Shown here: piece after piece, positions 5,772 to 13,516 of the stretch | Layout: the number at the start of each line of letters is the position of its first letter | How positions within the stretch are numbered: position 1 is the stretch's first letter | Origin: a virus | Length of the DNA: 29,871 bases | Strand: one strand, 5' to 3' | Virus record (IMG/VR): IMGVR_UViG_3300027985_000271 | Span: 1-29,871 of that record | Program-made: the position numbers and the translations under genes | The notes under the pieces: model-generated | Database searches by the model: none | What the model saw: the letters and a program-made list of their open reading frames with translations, nothing else | What the model was told of the DNA's origin: nothing

Positions 5772-6299
5772 ATGGCTGCAAAATACTCAGAAGAAATTTG
5801 CGAAGAAATTTGCGAGCGCTTGTCGCAGGGCGAACCGCTTCGTCAAATTTGCCGCGATGAGCACATGCCAACGTGGCGCACGGTGTACCGATGGATGAGT
5901 GAGCATCCGGACTTCCAGACATCCATCGCACACGCGAGAGAGCTAGGCTACGACGCGATAGCCGAAGAGTGCTTTGACATCGCCGACGACGCCACCAACG
6001 ACTGGATGGAACGCAAGGACAAGCAGGGCAACGACATCATCGAATTCAACAAGGAGCACGTACAGCGCTCCAAGCTGCGCATCTGGACTCGCACCCAACT
6101 ATTGGCCAAATGGAACCCGAAGAAGTACGGTGACCGCCAGCAAATCGACCTTAAGGCCCAGGTCAACGTTGCTGAGATGAGCGAGGCCGATATGGTGGCT
6201 GAGTTGGCCTCTTTGGGTGTAGCCTTTCCTGAGGCCCCAGAATCGCGGGCCAGCGCAGCGCAGAGCGAATCCGAGGACGACGCCTATGGGTTGGTGTAG
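5772..6299 (+). CDS. Terminase small subunit
   Basis: A 175-residue protein starting at ATG 5772, 9 nt behind AGGAGG (5757-5762). The N-terminal 60 residues form a DNA-binding HTH (ICERLSQGEPLRQIC ... WRTVYRWMSEHPDF), the middle is a helical assembly region (ARELGYDAIAEECFDIADD), and WNPKKYGDR marks the end of the core. This is the common phage small-terminase layout (terminase small subunit-like family). The acidic tail may contact the large subunit, whose gene follows directly. It recognises the phage packaging site and loads the large subunit. The gene start itself contains a tandem 12-bp repeat that could belong to that site. Confidence 0.85.
   Translation: MAAKYSEEICEEICERLSQGEPLRQICRDEHMPTWRTVYRWMSEHPDFQTSIAHARELGYDAIAEECFDIADDATNDWMERKDKQGNDIIEFNKEHVQRSKLRIWTRTQLLAKWNPKKYGDRQQIDLKAQVNVAEMSEADMVAELASLGVAFPEAPESRASAAQSESEDDAYGLV
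5790..5813 (+). repeat. Perfect tandem 12-bp repeat in the small-terminase gene, possible pac element
   Basis: GAAGAAATTTGC occurs twice in a row (5790-5801, 5802-5813), coding for a doubled Glu-Glu-Ile-Cys. The core AAATTTGC returns at 5845-5852. Together with the upstream palindrome TGCAAAATTTTGCA these form a cluster of AT-rich boxes at the terminase gene. In P22 and SPP1 the packaging start site lies within or near the small-terminase gene, so a pac role is plausible but unproven. Confidence 0.5.
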
Positions 6300-6355
6300 G
6301 TTTACTGCTGCAATTCAAACACGCGCGTTCTGCGCGGTTTGGTGAGGTGTCGCAA

Positions 6356-7921
6356 ATGGCACTTACAAAAGCGCAACTAGCCCGCGCCCTGGAGCTTACC
6401 AGGGAACTGAAACGCCGCCGGCTGTGGTCCCCGCTCGAAGGGCCGCAGACCGATGCGCTGCAATCCGAGGCGGACATCACCGGATTTGGCGGCGCGGCTG
6501 GGGGTGGCAAAACGGATCTAGCCTGCGGCCTTGCGCTGACCAAGCACGAAAAGACCATGATCCTGCGGGAGAACGGCACCGAATTAACCGGTGTCATCGA
6601 CCGTTTGACTGAGCTGCTGGGCGGCCGCGACGGATTTAACGGCCAGGAGAAGATTTGGCGTACGGTTACGCCAGACGGCAAAGCCCGGCAGATTGAGTTC
6701 GGCTCGTACCCGAACCCCGGCGACGAGACGAAGTACCAAGGCCGGCCCCACGACCTGCTGGTCTACGACGAAGCAGCCAACCACCGCGAATCCGCAGTGC
6801 GCTTCCTGATGGGCTGGCTGCGCACAACGACTCCCGGCCAGCGCTGTCGGGCGTTGCTCACCTTCAACCCACCGACCACAGCAGAGGGGCGCTGGATTAT
6901 CGACTTCTTCGGCCCCTGGCTGAACAAGAAACACCCCAATCCCGCCAAGCCTGGCGAGCTGCGCTGGTTCGCAACGATTGCCGGCAAGGATATCGAGGTG
7001 CCAGACAACCGGCCCTTCGTCCTCGTCGGCGAAAAGCGCGTTTACGACTTCGACAAGGCGCAGCACAGACCCGAAGAAATCGTGAAGCCACTGTCGCGCA
7101 CGTTCATCCCGTCGCGCGTTTCGAACAACCCGTACTTGATGGGGACCGGTTACGTGACCACACTGCAAGCTCTGCCGGAGCCGCTGCGCTCCCAAATGCT
7201 CAACGGCGATTTCAACGCAGGCATCCAGGATGACCCTTGGCAGGTTATCCCGACCGCATGGGTCGAGGCCGCTATGGCCCGCTGGCAACCGAAGTTGCCC
7301 AAGCCGCCGATGGACTCAATGGGCGTGGACGTTGCGCGAGGGGGTAAGGACAACACGGTACTGAGCGCACGACACGGCAACTGGTACGATGAACTCATCA
7401 CATACCCAGGCAGCGCAACGCCCAACGGGCCGCAGACTGCGGGCCTTGTCATTGCGGCGACCCGCGATAAGGCGCCCATCCACATCGACGTGATCGGCGT
7501 AGGCTCAAGCCCTTATGACTTCTTGCGTGAAGCCAATCAGCAGGTGATCGGGGTCAACGTTGCGGAAGGCGCAACAGGCACGGACAAGTCAGGCCGGCTA
7601 CGGTTCTTCAACTTGCGCTCCCAGCTGTGGTGGCAGATGCGCGAAGCGCTCGACCCGTCGAGCAATACGGGTATCGCACTGCCTAACGACCCGCGCTTGC
7701 TGGCCGACCTGACAGCGCCCAAGTGGTGTCTGCGGGGGTCTATCGTGCAGGTGGAGAGCCGCGACGAGATTGTGAAGCGCATCGGCCGCTCGCCGGATTA
7801 CGCGTCGGCCGTTATCCTGGCGCAGATGGACACACCGAAGATGGCCGAGATCAAGCGCGCCATGGATATCATCCGCAAGGAAGTGCGCGGAGAATACGAC
7901 CCTTACGACACACTACGCTAA
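6356..7921 (+). CDS. Terminase large subunit
   Basis: A 521-residue packaging motor. ATPase domain: Walker A GAAGGGKT at residues 46-53, Walker B with DLLVYDE at 133-139 (catalytic Glu139), and a coupling-motif region at LLTFNPPTT. Nuclease domain: GVDVARGGKDNT with Asp325 as a metal ligand, further acidic residues downstream (HIDVIGVG) and an SPDYASAVILA end. Length and order match phage large terminases. ATG 6356 is preferred over GTG 6347 because GGTGAGG lies 8 nt before it. It works with the small subunit upstream and the portal downstream, separated by two probable accessory genes. Confidence 0.95.
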   Translation: MALTKAQLARALELTRELKRRRLWSPLEGPQTDALQSEADITGFGGAAGGGKTDLACGLALTKHEKTMILRENGTELTGVIDRLTELLGGRDGFNGQEKIWRTVTPDGKARQIEFGSYPNPGDETKYQGRPHDLLVYDEAANHRESAVRFLMGWLRTTTPGQRCRALLTFNPPTTAEGRWIIDFFGPWLNKKHPNPAKPGELRWFATIAGKDIEVPDNRPFVLVGEKRVYDFDKAQHRPEEIVKPLSRTFIPSRVSNNPYLMGTGYVTTLQALPEPLRSQMLNGDFNAGIQDDPWQVIPTAWVEAAMARWQPKLPKPPMDSMGVDVARGGKDNTVLSARHGNWYDELITYPGSATPNGPQTAGLVIAATRDKAPIHIDVIGVGSSPYDFLREANQQVIGVNVAEGATGTDKSGRLRFFNLRSQLWWQMREALDPSSNTGIALPNDPRLLADLTAPKWCLRGSIVQVESRDEIVKRIGRSPDYASAVILAQMDTPKMAEIKRAMDIIRKEVRGEYDPYDTLR

Positions 7922-7935
7922 CCAAGGAGCAACAC

Positions 7936-8226
7936 ATGGAAAATCAACATCGCAAAATCAAGGGCTATCGCGAATTGAGTCAGGCAGAAATCGACCTGAT
8001 GAACCGCATCAAAGCCAAGGGGGTGGAGTTGTTAGAACTGCAAGCCGAGCTGGTCGCGTCTCTTAACGATTACCAGACGTATCTCACAGTATCCGTAGGA
8101 GATGACGGGGAGGTGCAGAGATTCGAAGCTGCCGAGCCTTTCCGGTGGGCGGCCATCGGCAAAACCGACATCCAGACGGGGATCATGGCCCTGGTTCGTG
8201 CCGTCGCCCAACCCGCGGGCGTCTAG
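7936..8226 (+). CDS. acb2: Acb2-like anti-CBASS cyclic-oligonucleotide sponge
   Basis: A 96-residue protein starting at ATG 7936 behind AAGGAG. The start RKIKGYRELSQAEIDLMNRIK and the end FRWAAIGKTDIQTGIMALVRAVAQP match my recollection of the Acb2 family (DUF7681, related to T4 Vs.4), which binds cyclic di- and trinucleotides and blocks CBASS signalling. Published ligand contacts in the PaMx33 protein, as I remember them, are Tyr11, Lys26 and Arg67. Here Tyr11 and Lys26 fall at exactly these positions, and Arg70 of FRW corresponds to Arg67 after a three-residue insertion. The fold is two helices forming a hairpin, assembling as a hexamer. It lies 14 bp behind the large terminase, so late-operon expression is expected. 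Confidence 0.82.
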   Translation: MENQHRKIKGYRELSQAEIDLMNRIKAKGVELLELQAELVASLNDYQTYLTVSVGDDGEVQRFEAAEPFRWAAIGKTDIQTGIMALVRAVAQPAGV

Positions 8227-8236
8227 TGCACACAAC
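8225..8236 (+). repeat. Boundary box AGTGCACACAAC, copy 1
   Basis: A 12-bp sequence overlapping the acb2 stop, repeated exactly at 13130-13141 and with one change in the last base at 19615-19626. All three copies lie in intergenic gaps directly before a gene start. An extended hairpin follows this copy. Confidence 0.7.
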
Positions 8237-8237
8237 G

Positions 8238-8287
8238 GGGCGCCTTGCGGCTAGGGTGTGTGATATGCCCCAAACCGTGAGGCGCCC
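8238..8287 (+). promoter_or_regulatory. Hairpin enclosing the ribosome-binding site of the GNAT gene
   Basis: GGGCGCCT (8238-8245) pairs with AGGCGCCC (8280-8287). After a TG/TG internal loop, CGG (8248-8250) pairs with CCG (8275-8277). GTGAGG, the only ribosome-binding-site-like sequence before ATG 8290, lies in the 3' arm and would be masked. There is no T tract, so translational control is more likely than termination. Confidence 0.5.
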
Positions 8288-8289
8288 TG

Positions 8290-8739
8290 ATGCAAATCAC
8301 AATTCAACCTTGCGATCACGGCCAGCTACTCGAGCAAATCGGGGAGTTGGCTGTTTGCCATTGGCAAGAGATCGAGACGGAATTCAGCAACCGCGTGCCC
8401 GCGCCACACCGTGAAGTCTACGACGCGATGGCCGCTGCGGGGGCTCTGATTGCCTTCTCGGCTACGGTAGACGGTGCGGTTGTGGGGTATGCATCCGCAT
8501 TTTTGTGCCGGCATCCTCACTACGACATGCTGCTTGGGCAGCACGATACTCTGTACCTGATGCCTGAATTCCGTAACGGGTCCACAGGGTTGCGGCTGAT
8601 GAAGTCCATCGAGCAAGAAGCCTTTGCCCGAGGCGCGGAGCGCATGATGTGGACTGCCAAGCCCGGCAGCGCGTTTGAACGCATTCTGCAAAGCAAGGGC
8701 TACCGTACCGAAGAAACCATTTACTGCAAGGAGTTATAG
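8290..8739 (+). CDS. GNAT-family N-acetyltransferase
   Basis: A 149-residue protein with the GNAT fold order: an N-terminal helix pair, beta strands around GALIAFSATVDGAVVGYASAF, then DTLYLMPEFRNGSTGLRLMK, which is motif A with RNGSTG as the acetyl-CoA pyrophosphate-binding loop (Q/R-x-x-G-x-G/A variant), and a C-terminal AFERILQSKGYRTEETIY (motif B with GY). The closest type I recall is the acetyltransferase found in BPP-1-like and other podoviruses near the portal gene. Substrate unknown; modification of a host protein or toxin is possible. It sits as an insert between terminase/acb2 and portal, with its own boundary box and hairpin. Confidence 0.85.
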   Translation: MQITIQPCDHGQLLEQIGELAVCHWQEIETEFSNRVPAPHREVYDAMAAAGALIAFSATVDGAVVGYASAFLCRHPHYDMLLGQHDTLYLMPEFRNGSTGLRLMKSIEQEAFARGAERMMWTAKPGSAFERILQSKGYRTEETIYCKEL

Positions 8740-8741
8740 CC

Positions 8742-9053
8742 ATGCCAGCAGCAGCAGTTATCGGCGCCGTTGCCGCCGCAGCGGGTACCGCGTACAGTAT
8801 CTACAGCGGTGAGAAGCAGCAAAGCGCGCAGAAGAAAGCCAACCAGCAAGCCCAAGCCAATGCGGCTAAGCAGGCGCAGCAGGCCGAGCAGGAGATCAAC
8901 CGCGCCAATCAGAAATCCCCAGACGTTGGGGCTTTGCTGTCCGCAAACCAGCAACAGTCGCTGTCAGGGCAGTCAGGCACCATGCTCACCGGTTCCCAGG
9001 GTATTGACCCGAACAGCCTGACATTAGGCAAGTCCACACTGCTGGGGGGTTAA
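8742..9053 (+). CDS. Small virion-associated protein with C-terminal TLLGG motif
   Basis: A 103-residue protein: a hydrophobic Ala/Gly-rich N-terminus (residues 4-22), a Gln/Ala/Lys-rich helix, and a C-terminal GTMLTGSQGIDPNSLTLGKS-TLLGG region. This composition, and an N-DPxxLxLGKxTLLG end, recurs in small proteins next to the portal gene in many podoviruses. The role is not established; a minor virion or connector component is likely. AAGGAG (8728-8733) precedes it, and the portal start follows after 4 bp. Confidence 0.65.
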   Translation: MPAAAVIGAVAAAAGTAYSIYSGEKQQSAQKKANQQAQANAAKQAQQAEQEINRANQKSPDVGALLSANQQQSLSGQSGTMLTGSQGIDPNSLTLGKSTLLGG

Positions 9054-9057
9054 GGGC

Positions 9058-10767
9058 ATGGCGATTAAACCGTTAGAAGCGCCGGCCCCGACGAATAGCA
9101 TCCCAACGCGCGACGCCAAAGCCCGCTGGGCGGCATTGCAGGATGAGCGGTCGAGCTGGATTAGCCATTGGCAGGAGATAAGCGATTATCTGCTGCCGCG
9201 CTCCGGCCGGTTCATTTCGTCTGACCGCAACAACGGCGAACGCAAGCACAACAACATTCTGGACTCTACGGGCACACGTTCGCTGCGCATTTTGGCTGCT
9301 GGTCTCATGGCCGGCATGACCAGCCCAGCGCGCCCATGGTTCAGACTGACGACCAACGACCCCGAGCTTGACGAGTCTTCCGGGGTCAAGCTGTGGCTGT
9401 CCGACGTGCAGCGCATGATGCTGATGGTGTTCAGCCGGTCCAACACATACCGCGCCCTGCATTCCGTTTATGAGGAACTGGGCGCTTTCGGCACCGCAGC
9501 GAATATCATCCTCCCCGACTTCGGGCGCGTAATACACAACCAGTCGCTGACGATCGGCGAATACGCCATCGCCACGGACTACCGTGGGCAGGTGAATACG
9601 CTCTATCGGGAATTCGAAATGCGCGTCGGGTCCATGGTGCAGGAATTCGGGATCGACGCTGTATCGTCCACCGTGCGCAACATGTGGAATAGCCGCAAGG
9701 TTGATGCCTGGGTGAAGGTGCTGCACGTCATCGAGCCACGCGCCGAGCGCGATCTATCCAAGCGCGACGCGAAGAACATGCCGTTCCGCTCGGTCTACAT
9801 GGAGATAGGCGCAACTGACGGCAAGTTCCTACGCGAATCGGGGTTCATGCGCTTCCCCGCCGTATGTCCGCGCTGGAACGCCGTTGGCGGCGACATCTAC
9901 GGGAACAGCCCCGCGATGGAAGCCCTGGGCGATATCAAACAGCTGCAGCATGAGCAACTGCGCAAGGCGCAGGGGATTGACTACAAGACCAAACCACCGT
10001 TGCAATTGCCCACCGGCGCCAAGGCCAACATGCTGGACACGCTGCCTGGCGGCCTGTCCTTCGTAGATATGGCGGGGCCATCCCAAGGTATCCGCACGGC
10101 GTTCGAGGTCAATCTTGACCTGTCCCATTTGCTCAACGATATCCAGGACGTGCGCGAGCGCATTAGTTCATGCTTCTACGCCGACCTGTTCCTGATGATG
10201 AGCAACGACACGCGCAGCGGCATTACCGCAACGGAAGTCGCGGAGCGGCATGAGGAAAAGCTGCTGATGCTCGGCCCTGTGCTCGAGCGCCTGCACAACG
10301 AGCTGCTGGACCCGCTGATCGAAATGACCTTCGACCGGATGATTACGGCCGGCGTCGTGCCCCCTGCCCCTGAGGAGCTGAAGGGACGCGAGCTCAACGT
10401 CGAATTCGTGTCCATGCTGGCGCAGGCGCAACGCGCGGTGGCTACCAACAGCGTTGACCGTTATGTGGCCAATCTCGGCACCGTTGCGCAGTTCAAGCCG
10501 GACGTGCTGGACAAGTTCAACGCAGACGAGTGGGCCGACCAATACGCGGATATGTTGGGCGTCGACCCGAAGCTCATTGTCCCGGGCGAGCAGGTTGCCA
10601 TCATTCGCCAGCAGCGCGCGGAGCAGCAGGCCGCAGCGCAACAGGCCGCTGCTATGCAGCAGGGCGCGGACACAGCCAAGGCCTTGAGCCAAGCCAACAC
10701 CGATGGGGCCAACGCCCTGACCGATATCACCCAAATGTTCAGCGGCTACACAACGCCAGGAGCCTGA
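9058..10767 (+). CDS. Portal (head-tail connector) protein
   Basis: A 569-residue portal of the T7/BPP-1 connector type (bacteriophage head-to-tail connecting protein family). Recognisable stretches are DYLLPRSGRF near residue 45, the ILDSTGTRSLRILAAGLMAGMTSP segment, PWFRL, a GAFGTAAN region, and FRSVYMEIG. After these comes the long helical stem and crown, ending in a Gln/Ala-rich coil (about residues 515-545). It forms the dodecameric vertex through which the terminase packages DNA and to which the adaptor and nozzle attach. The length is normal for the family. Confidence 0.92.
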   Translation: MAIKPLEAPAPTNSIPTRDAKARWAALQDERSSWISHWQEISDYLLPRSGRFISSDRNNGERKHNNILDSTGTRSLRILAAGLMAGMTSPARPWFRLTTNDPELDESSGVKLWLSDVQRMMLMVFSRSNTYRALHSVYEELGAFGTAANIILPDFGRVIHNQSLTIGEYAIATDYRGQVNTLYREFEMRVGSMVQEFGIDAVSSTVRNMWNSRKVDAWVKVLHVIEPRAERDLSKRDAKNMPFRSVYMEIGATDGKFLRESGFMRFPAVCPRWNAVGGDIYGNSPAMEALGDIKQLQHEQLRKAQGIDYKTKPPLQLPTGAKANMLDTLPGGLSFVDMAGPSQGIRTAFEVNLDLSHLLNDIQDVRERISSCFYADLFLMMSNDTRSGITATEVAERHEEKLLMLGPVLERLHNELLDPLIEMTFDRMITAGVVPPAPEELKGRELNVEFVSMLAQAQRAVATNSVDRYVANLGTVAQFKPDVLDKFNADEWADQYADMLGVDPKLIVPGEQVAIIRQQRAEQQAAAQQAAAMQQGADTAKALSQANTDGANALTDITQMFSGYTTPGA

Positions 10768-10768
10768 C

Positions 10769-11101
10769 ATGATTGACATGCAACGCAAGCCAGAACCGAA
10801 GCCGCAGGCAGGCACTATGTTGTGCGGCTGCGGGCCTGAGGAAAAACCGCTGTATCCAGAAGACTTGTGCATCGAACTTGAGAACGAAGAACTTGAGAAA
10901 CTCGGGATTAGTCCTACGAGCCTCCCCGCCGTGGGTACCGTGATGCAGCTCGTCTCTATGGTGCGTGTCAAGGAAGTGTGTAGCGAACCCATGCAAGACG
11001 GTAGTGTGTCGTCATGCGTTGAATTGCAAATTGAGCAGATGGAGCTGAACATGGGTCCGGCGCCGTCTATCGCCGAACGGATGTACGGACACAACAGATA
11101 G
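10769..11101 (+). CDS. Small structural protein, capsid-staple-like
   Basis: A 110-residue protein beginning with Pro/Lys-rich MQRKPEPKPQ, a CGCG motif, then ELENEELEKLGI and a beta-rich part (VGTVMQLVSMVRVKEVCS ... SCVELQIEQMEL). The pattern L-x-L-x-x-E-x-LEKLG followed by VGxxM and a C-terminal VELQI strand resembles a small phage protein family near capsid genes that recent annotations call capsid staple. I am moderately sure of the resemblance, less of the function. The Cys-x-Cys is unusual. Spaced one base behind the portal stop. Confidence 0.5.
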   Translation: MIDMQRKPEPKPQAGTMLCGCGPEEKPLYPEDLCIELENEELEKLGISPTSLPAVGTVMQLVSMVRVKEVCSEPMQDGSVSSCVELQIEQMELNMGPAPSIAERMYGHNR

Positions 11102-11112
11102 GAGATCCCGCA

Positions 11113-12516
11113 ATGCCTTTTATGAAGCCCAACCAGCCATGGCTGTACGACGATATCACCGGCGACATGATCGGGGTTAAAGACCCTGACGGCGGTGAGC
11201 GGTTTTTCGATGCACAAAGATATTCTATAGGCGCCATAGGCGCTTTGCCCCCCGCGGGCACCAGCATAGTCGCGGGGGGACGTTTGTGCATGTCTTCAGG
11301 GAACAGGCTAGGTATGGTGGAACTCCAGCCTCGACGGGGAACGACGCCACTTCGATTAATGGCATCCCTTGGAGCGGCAGGGACGGGGACACTTACCGCA
11401 GCTTTGGGCGGCTATCGCACGTGCGACCAACAGATCCCCGCCCCTGGTGCTTTCAAGGGCGTTAGACTTGTGTACGCGAATTACGATACGGCAGCAACTA
11501 TGCCTATAGCGAAAGCGAAAGTCGCATCCGCCGCAAAGCACCTGACGGCAACGGGGTCCCAGATGACGTGGCAAGACATAACGTTCAACGGTGCGCTATC
11601 GGCGAGCGTTCCAGCCGCGACACCCGGTGCGGCGCAACAGGCTCCGGGCCTTTTGGTTTCCGACATGATCCCCCTGCAGGCTATCCCCAGAACGGATGGA
11701 GGGTCCCGGGGGTTAATTCGCGTGCGAACACTTATCGATGGGGTCTCTGTAGCAAAAACGGTAACGGTACTCACTGTGAGCGGAACGCAATCCGCTGCGT
11801 TTAACGCCGCGTCCTGGAATAACGGGTATCAATTCGGGTCGTATTCTCCGGCGGTAGATGCGGTTACCAACCCCGCAGATTCTAATAGTCTTACCGAAAC
11901 AGGGGGCCCAATAATGTGCATAGGGGCCGTTTTCGTTACGGACGACCAGATAGACACCATTGCGTGCTTCGGGGATTCTCTTGTAGCGGGGGCCACCACG
12001 ACTAACAATACCGCAGGATGGCCCACCAGATTGACGATGCTTGACGCGGGGTTAAGCGGAATAAATTTTGGGTCATCTGGCCAAAAAACCAAAGACACGC
12101 TAGGCACGTTCAGGAGTTATTTGGCCGGAATGCCAAAGCCCATGTACGCGGCGTTTCGCATGTGGTCCCCCAATGACGGGTACACCAGCCAGCAAGCGTT
12201 CGATGACGCATGGGCCTACGGCATGGAAATGTTAGAGCTGTGCCGTAACAACGATATAATCCCTGTTGTTTTAACATCGGGTCCGGTAAACGGTTATAAC
12301 GCGTCGCAAAACACCTTTAGGTTAAACCAGAACGCAAAGACATTGGAGCTTAGGAAATATGGCGTTATCGTAGTCGATGCGGCGAGCGTTGTAACACAAC
12401 CCGGAACTGATAACACGATAAACCCCCTGTTTGATGGTGGGGATAACCTCCACTACAACGATTTAGGGCATGAGGCTATTGCGCGCAAAGTGCTGCAGGA
12501 AATAGCGATAGGATAG
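11113..12516 (+). CDS. SGNH/GDSL hydrolase with virion-type N-terminal tag
   Basis: A 467-residue protein. Residues 1-32 (NQPWLYD ... GVKDPDG ... ERFF) are a tag shared with the next gene. Residues about 35-270 are beta-rich. The C-terminal 190 residues are an SGNH hydrolase with all blocks intact: FGDSL with Ser289, GINFGSSG (block II Gly), WSPNDG with Asn354, and DNLHYND with Asp444 and His447. Such enzymes are esterases, often deacetylating polysaccharides. The position among head genes and the shared tag suggest a virion-displayed enzyme acting on the cell envelope or capsule. Codon use differs from the capsid genes: ATA is common for Ile and AGG occurs for Arg, pointing to recent acquisition of the enzyme part. 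Confidence 0.85.
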   Translation: MPFMKPNQPWLYDDITGDMIGVKDPDGGERFFDAQRYSIGAIGALPPAGTSIVAGGRLCMSSGNRLGMVELQPRRGTTPLRLMASLGAAGTGTLTAALGGYRTCDQQIPAPGAFKGVRLVYANYDTAATMPIAKAKVASAAKHLTATGSQMTWQDITFNGALSASVPAATPGAAQQAPGLLVSDMIPLQAIPRTDGGSRGLIRVRTLIDGVSVAKTVTVLTVSGTQSAAFNAASWNNGYQFGSYSPAVDAVTNPADSNSLTETGGPIMCIGAVFVTDDQIDTIACFGDSLVAGATTTNNTAGWPTRLTMLDAGLSGINFGSSGQKTKDTLGTFRSYLAGMPKPMYAAFRMWSPNDGYTSQQAFDDAWAYGMEMLELCRNNDIIPVVLTSGPVNGYNASQNTFRLNQNAKTLELRKYGVIVVDAASVVTQPGTDNTINPLFDGGDNLHYNDLGHEAIARKVLQEIAIG

Positions 12517-12547
12517 TGAAGTCGTTTTCAGGAAAGAGGAACGCCTA

Positions 12548-13120
12548 ATGCCCAGCATGAAGCCAAACCAGCCTTGGCTGTACGATGAATCGAGCGGGGA
12601 TATCGTCGGGGTCAAAGACCCCGACGGCAGCGAGCGATTTTTCCTGTCTCGGCGCAAAACCGAAGTGGCGTGGGTTAATTTGTCCACGCCTATCGTGCTC
12701 GCTGCGGATACGGACTACAACATGGTAACGCTGTTTAAGGCGATCACCGACGCCCCACAGCGTGGTACCTTGGCCCCCTTCTTTAACACAACTACCAACA
12801 AGATGAACGTTTATAACGAAGGCGCGACATTAACGTTCAAGCTGAATCTGGAAGGCACATGGGTTGGCGGGGGTGCCAACAGTTCTATGGAAATCCGTTT
12901 CCTCGGCACGATTGGGAATGATATCTTCGCGGTGCGGGTAGCCGGGCAAACGACGGATACCGTATCGTTGCCCACGTTCTTCTCCATCGATACAGATGAT
13001 TACATCGCGCTCAACGGCACCACGCCTATCCTTCGTGCCAACAGCCGGGGCTTCACCATCAACTCCATACTGCTCATCGCAGAACAAAACACACACCTCA
13101 GCGCTATCTCTGCGAAGTAA
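12548..13120 (+). CDS. Beta-rich protein with the same N-terminal tag, probable decoration or fibre protein
   Basis: A 190-residue protein. Residues 1-32 match the tag of the SGNH protein at 25 of 32 positions (PNQPWLYD, GVKDPDG, ERFF). The rest is strand-rich with alternating hydrophobics (TLTFKLNLEGTWVGG, MEIRFLGTIGNDIFAVRV, INSILLIAE), like a jelly-roll or C1q-like trimeric head domain; I cannot name the family. The tag's DNA differs at many third codon positions from the first copy, so the duplication is old and its protein sequence is under selection. Likely function: attachment to the capsid or a vertex through the tag, with the globular domain exposed. Confidence 0.6.
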   Translation: MPSMKPNQPWLYDESSGDIVGVKDPDGSERFFLSRRKTEVAWVNLSTPIVLAADTDYNMVTLFKAITDAPQRGTLAPFFNTTTNKMNVYNEGATLTFKLNLEGTWVGGGANSSMEIRFLGTIGNDIFAVRVAGQTTDTVSLPTFFSIDTDDYIALNGTTPILRANSRGFTINSILLIAEQNTHLSAISAK

Positions 13121-13129
13121 ACACCCCGA

Positions 13130-13141
13130 AGTGCACACAAC
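13130..13141 (+). repeat. Boundary box AGTGCACACAAC, copy 2
   Basis: Exact copy of 8225-8236, lying 9 bp behind the stop of the tagged beta-rich protein and 28 bp before the Bbp19-like start. It overlaps the hairpin at 13136-13163. Confidence 0.7.
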
Positions 13142-13163
13142 AGGGCCGCCGTGCCCTATTGTG
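13136..13163 (+). promoter_or_regulatory. Intergenic hairpin before the Bbp19-like gene
   Basis: CACAA (13136-13140) pairs with TTGTG (13159-13163). After a C/A mismatch, AGGGC (13142-13146) pairs with GCCCT (13153-13157), closing a 6-nt loop. Only CTTTC follows, so it is at most a weak terminator. It may separate head-decoration from capsid-assembly expression or protect mRNA. Confidence 0.45.
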
Positions 13164-13168
13164 CTTTC

Positions 13169-13516
13169 ATGAACGCATACGATCCGACCGATACCCGCAA
13201 CCTAGATCGCGCCCACGCCGAGCGGCAGGCGCGTGAAAGACTGCAAGCAGATACCGAGGTCTCCGACATTAAGTGGTTGATGAAGGGGCCGAGGGGGCGC
13301 CGCCACATCTGGCGCCAGCTTGAGCTAGCGGGGGTATTCCGCTCGTCATTCAACACCAACGCGATGACGATGGCATTTTCGGAAGGGCAAAGAAACATAG
13401 GGCTTCGGCTGCTCGGCATGGTGCATGAGCACTGCCCGGAGCTCTACAACATCATGGTTGAGGAAAACACCCATGGAAAACACGCTGATGACGGAACAGG
13501 CCGCAACACCAACTGA
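13169..13516 (+). CDS. Bbp19-like phage protein
   Basis: A 115-residue protein with DIKWLMKGPRGRRHIWRQLE at residues about 31-50, then AGVFRSSF, FSEGQRNIGLRLL and HEHCPELYNIM. This order is characteristic of the Bbp19 family, named after BPP-1, encoded just before the scaffold and major capsid genes. Function unknown; probably capsid assembly. ATG 13169 is taken as start; an upstream GTG at 13151 would lie inside the hairpin. The last 44 bp overlap the scaffold gene. Confidence 0.8.
   Translation: MNAYDPTDTRNLDRAHAERQARERLQADTEVSDIKWLMKGPRGRRHIWRQLELAGVFRSSFNTNAMTMAFSEGQRNIGLRLLGMVHEHCPELYNIMVEENTHGKHADDGTGRNTN

Noticed and set aside
10168-11217. A 349-codon minus-strand ORF across the portal and the small structural gene
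   Set aside because: It mirrors GC-rich coding sequence on the other strand, crosses a gene boundary, has no recognisable domain, and the plus-strand portal is unambiguous.
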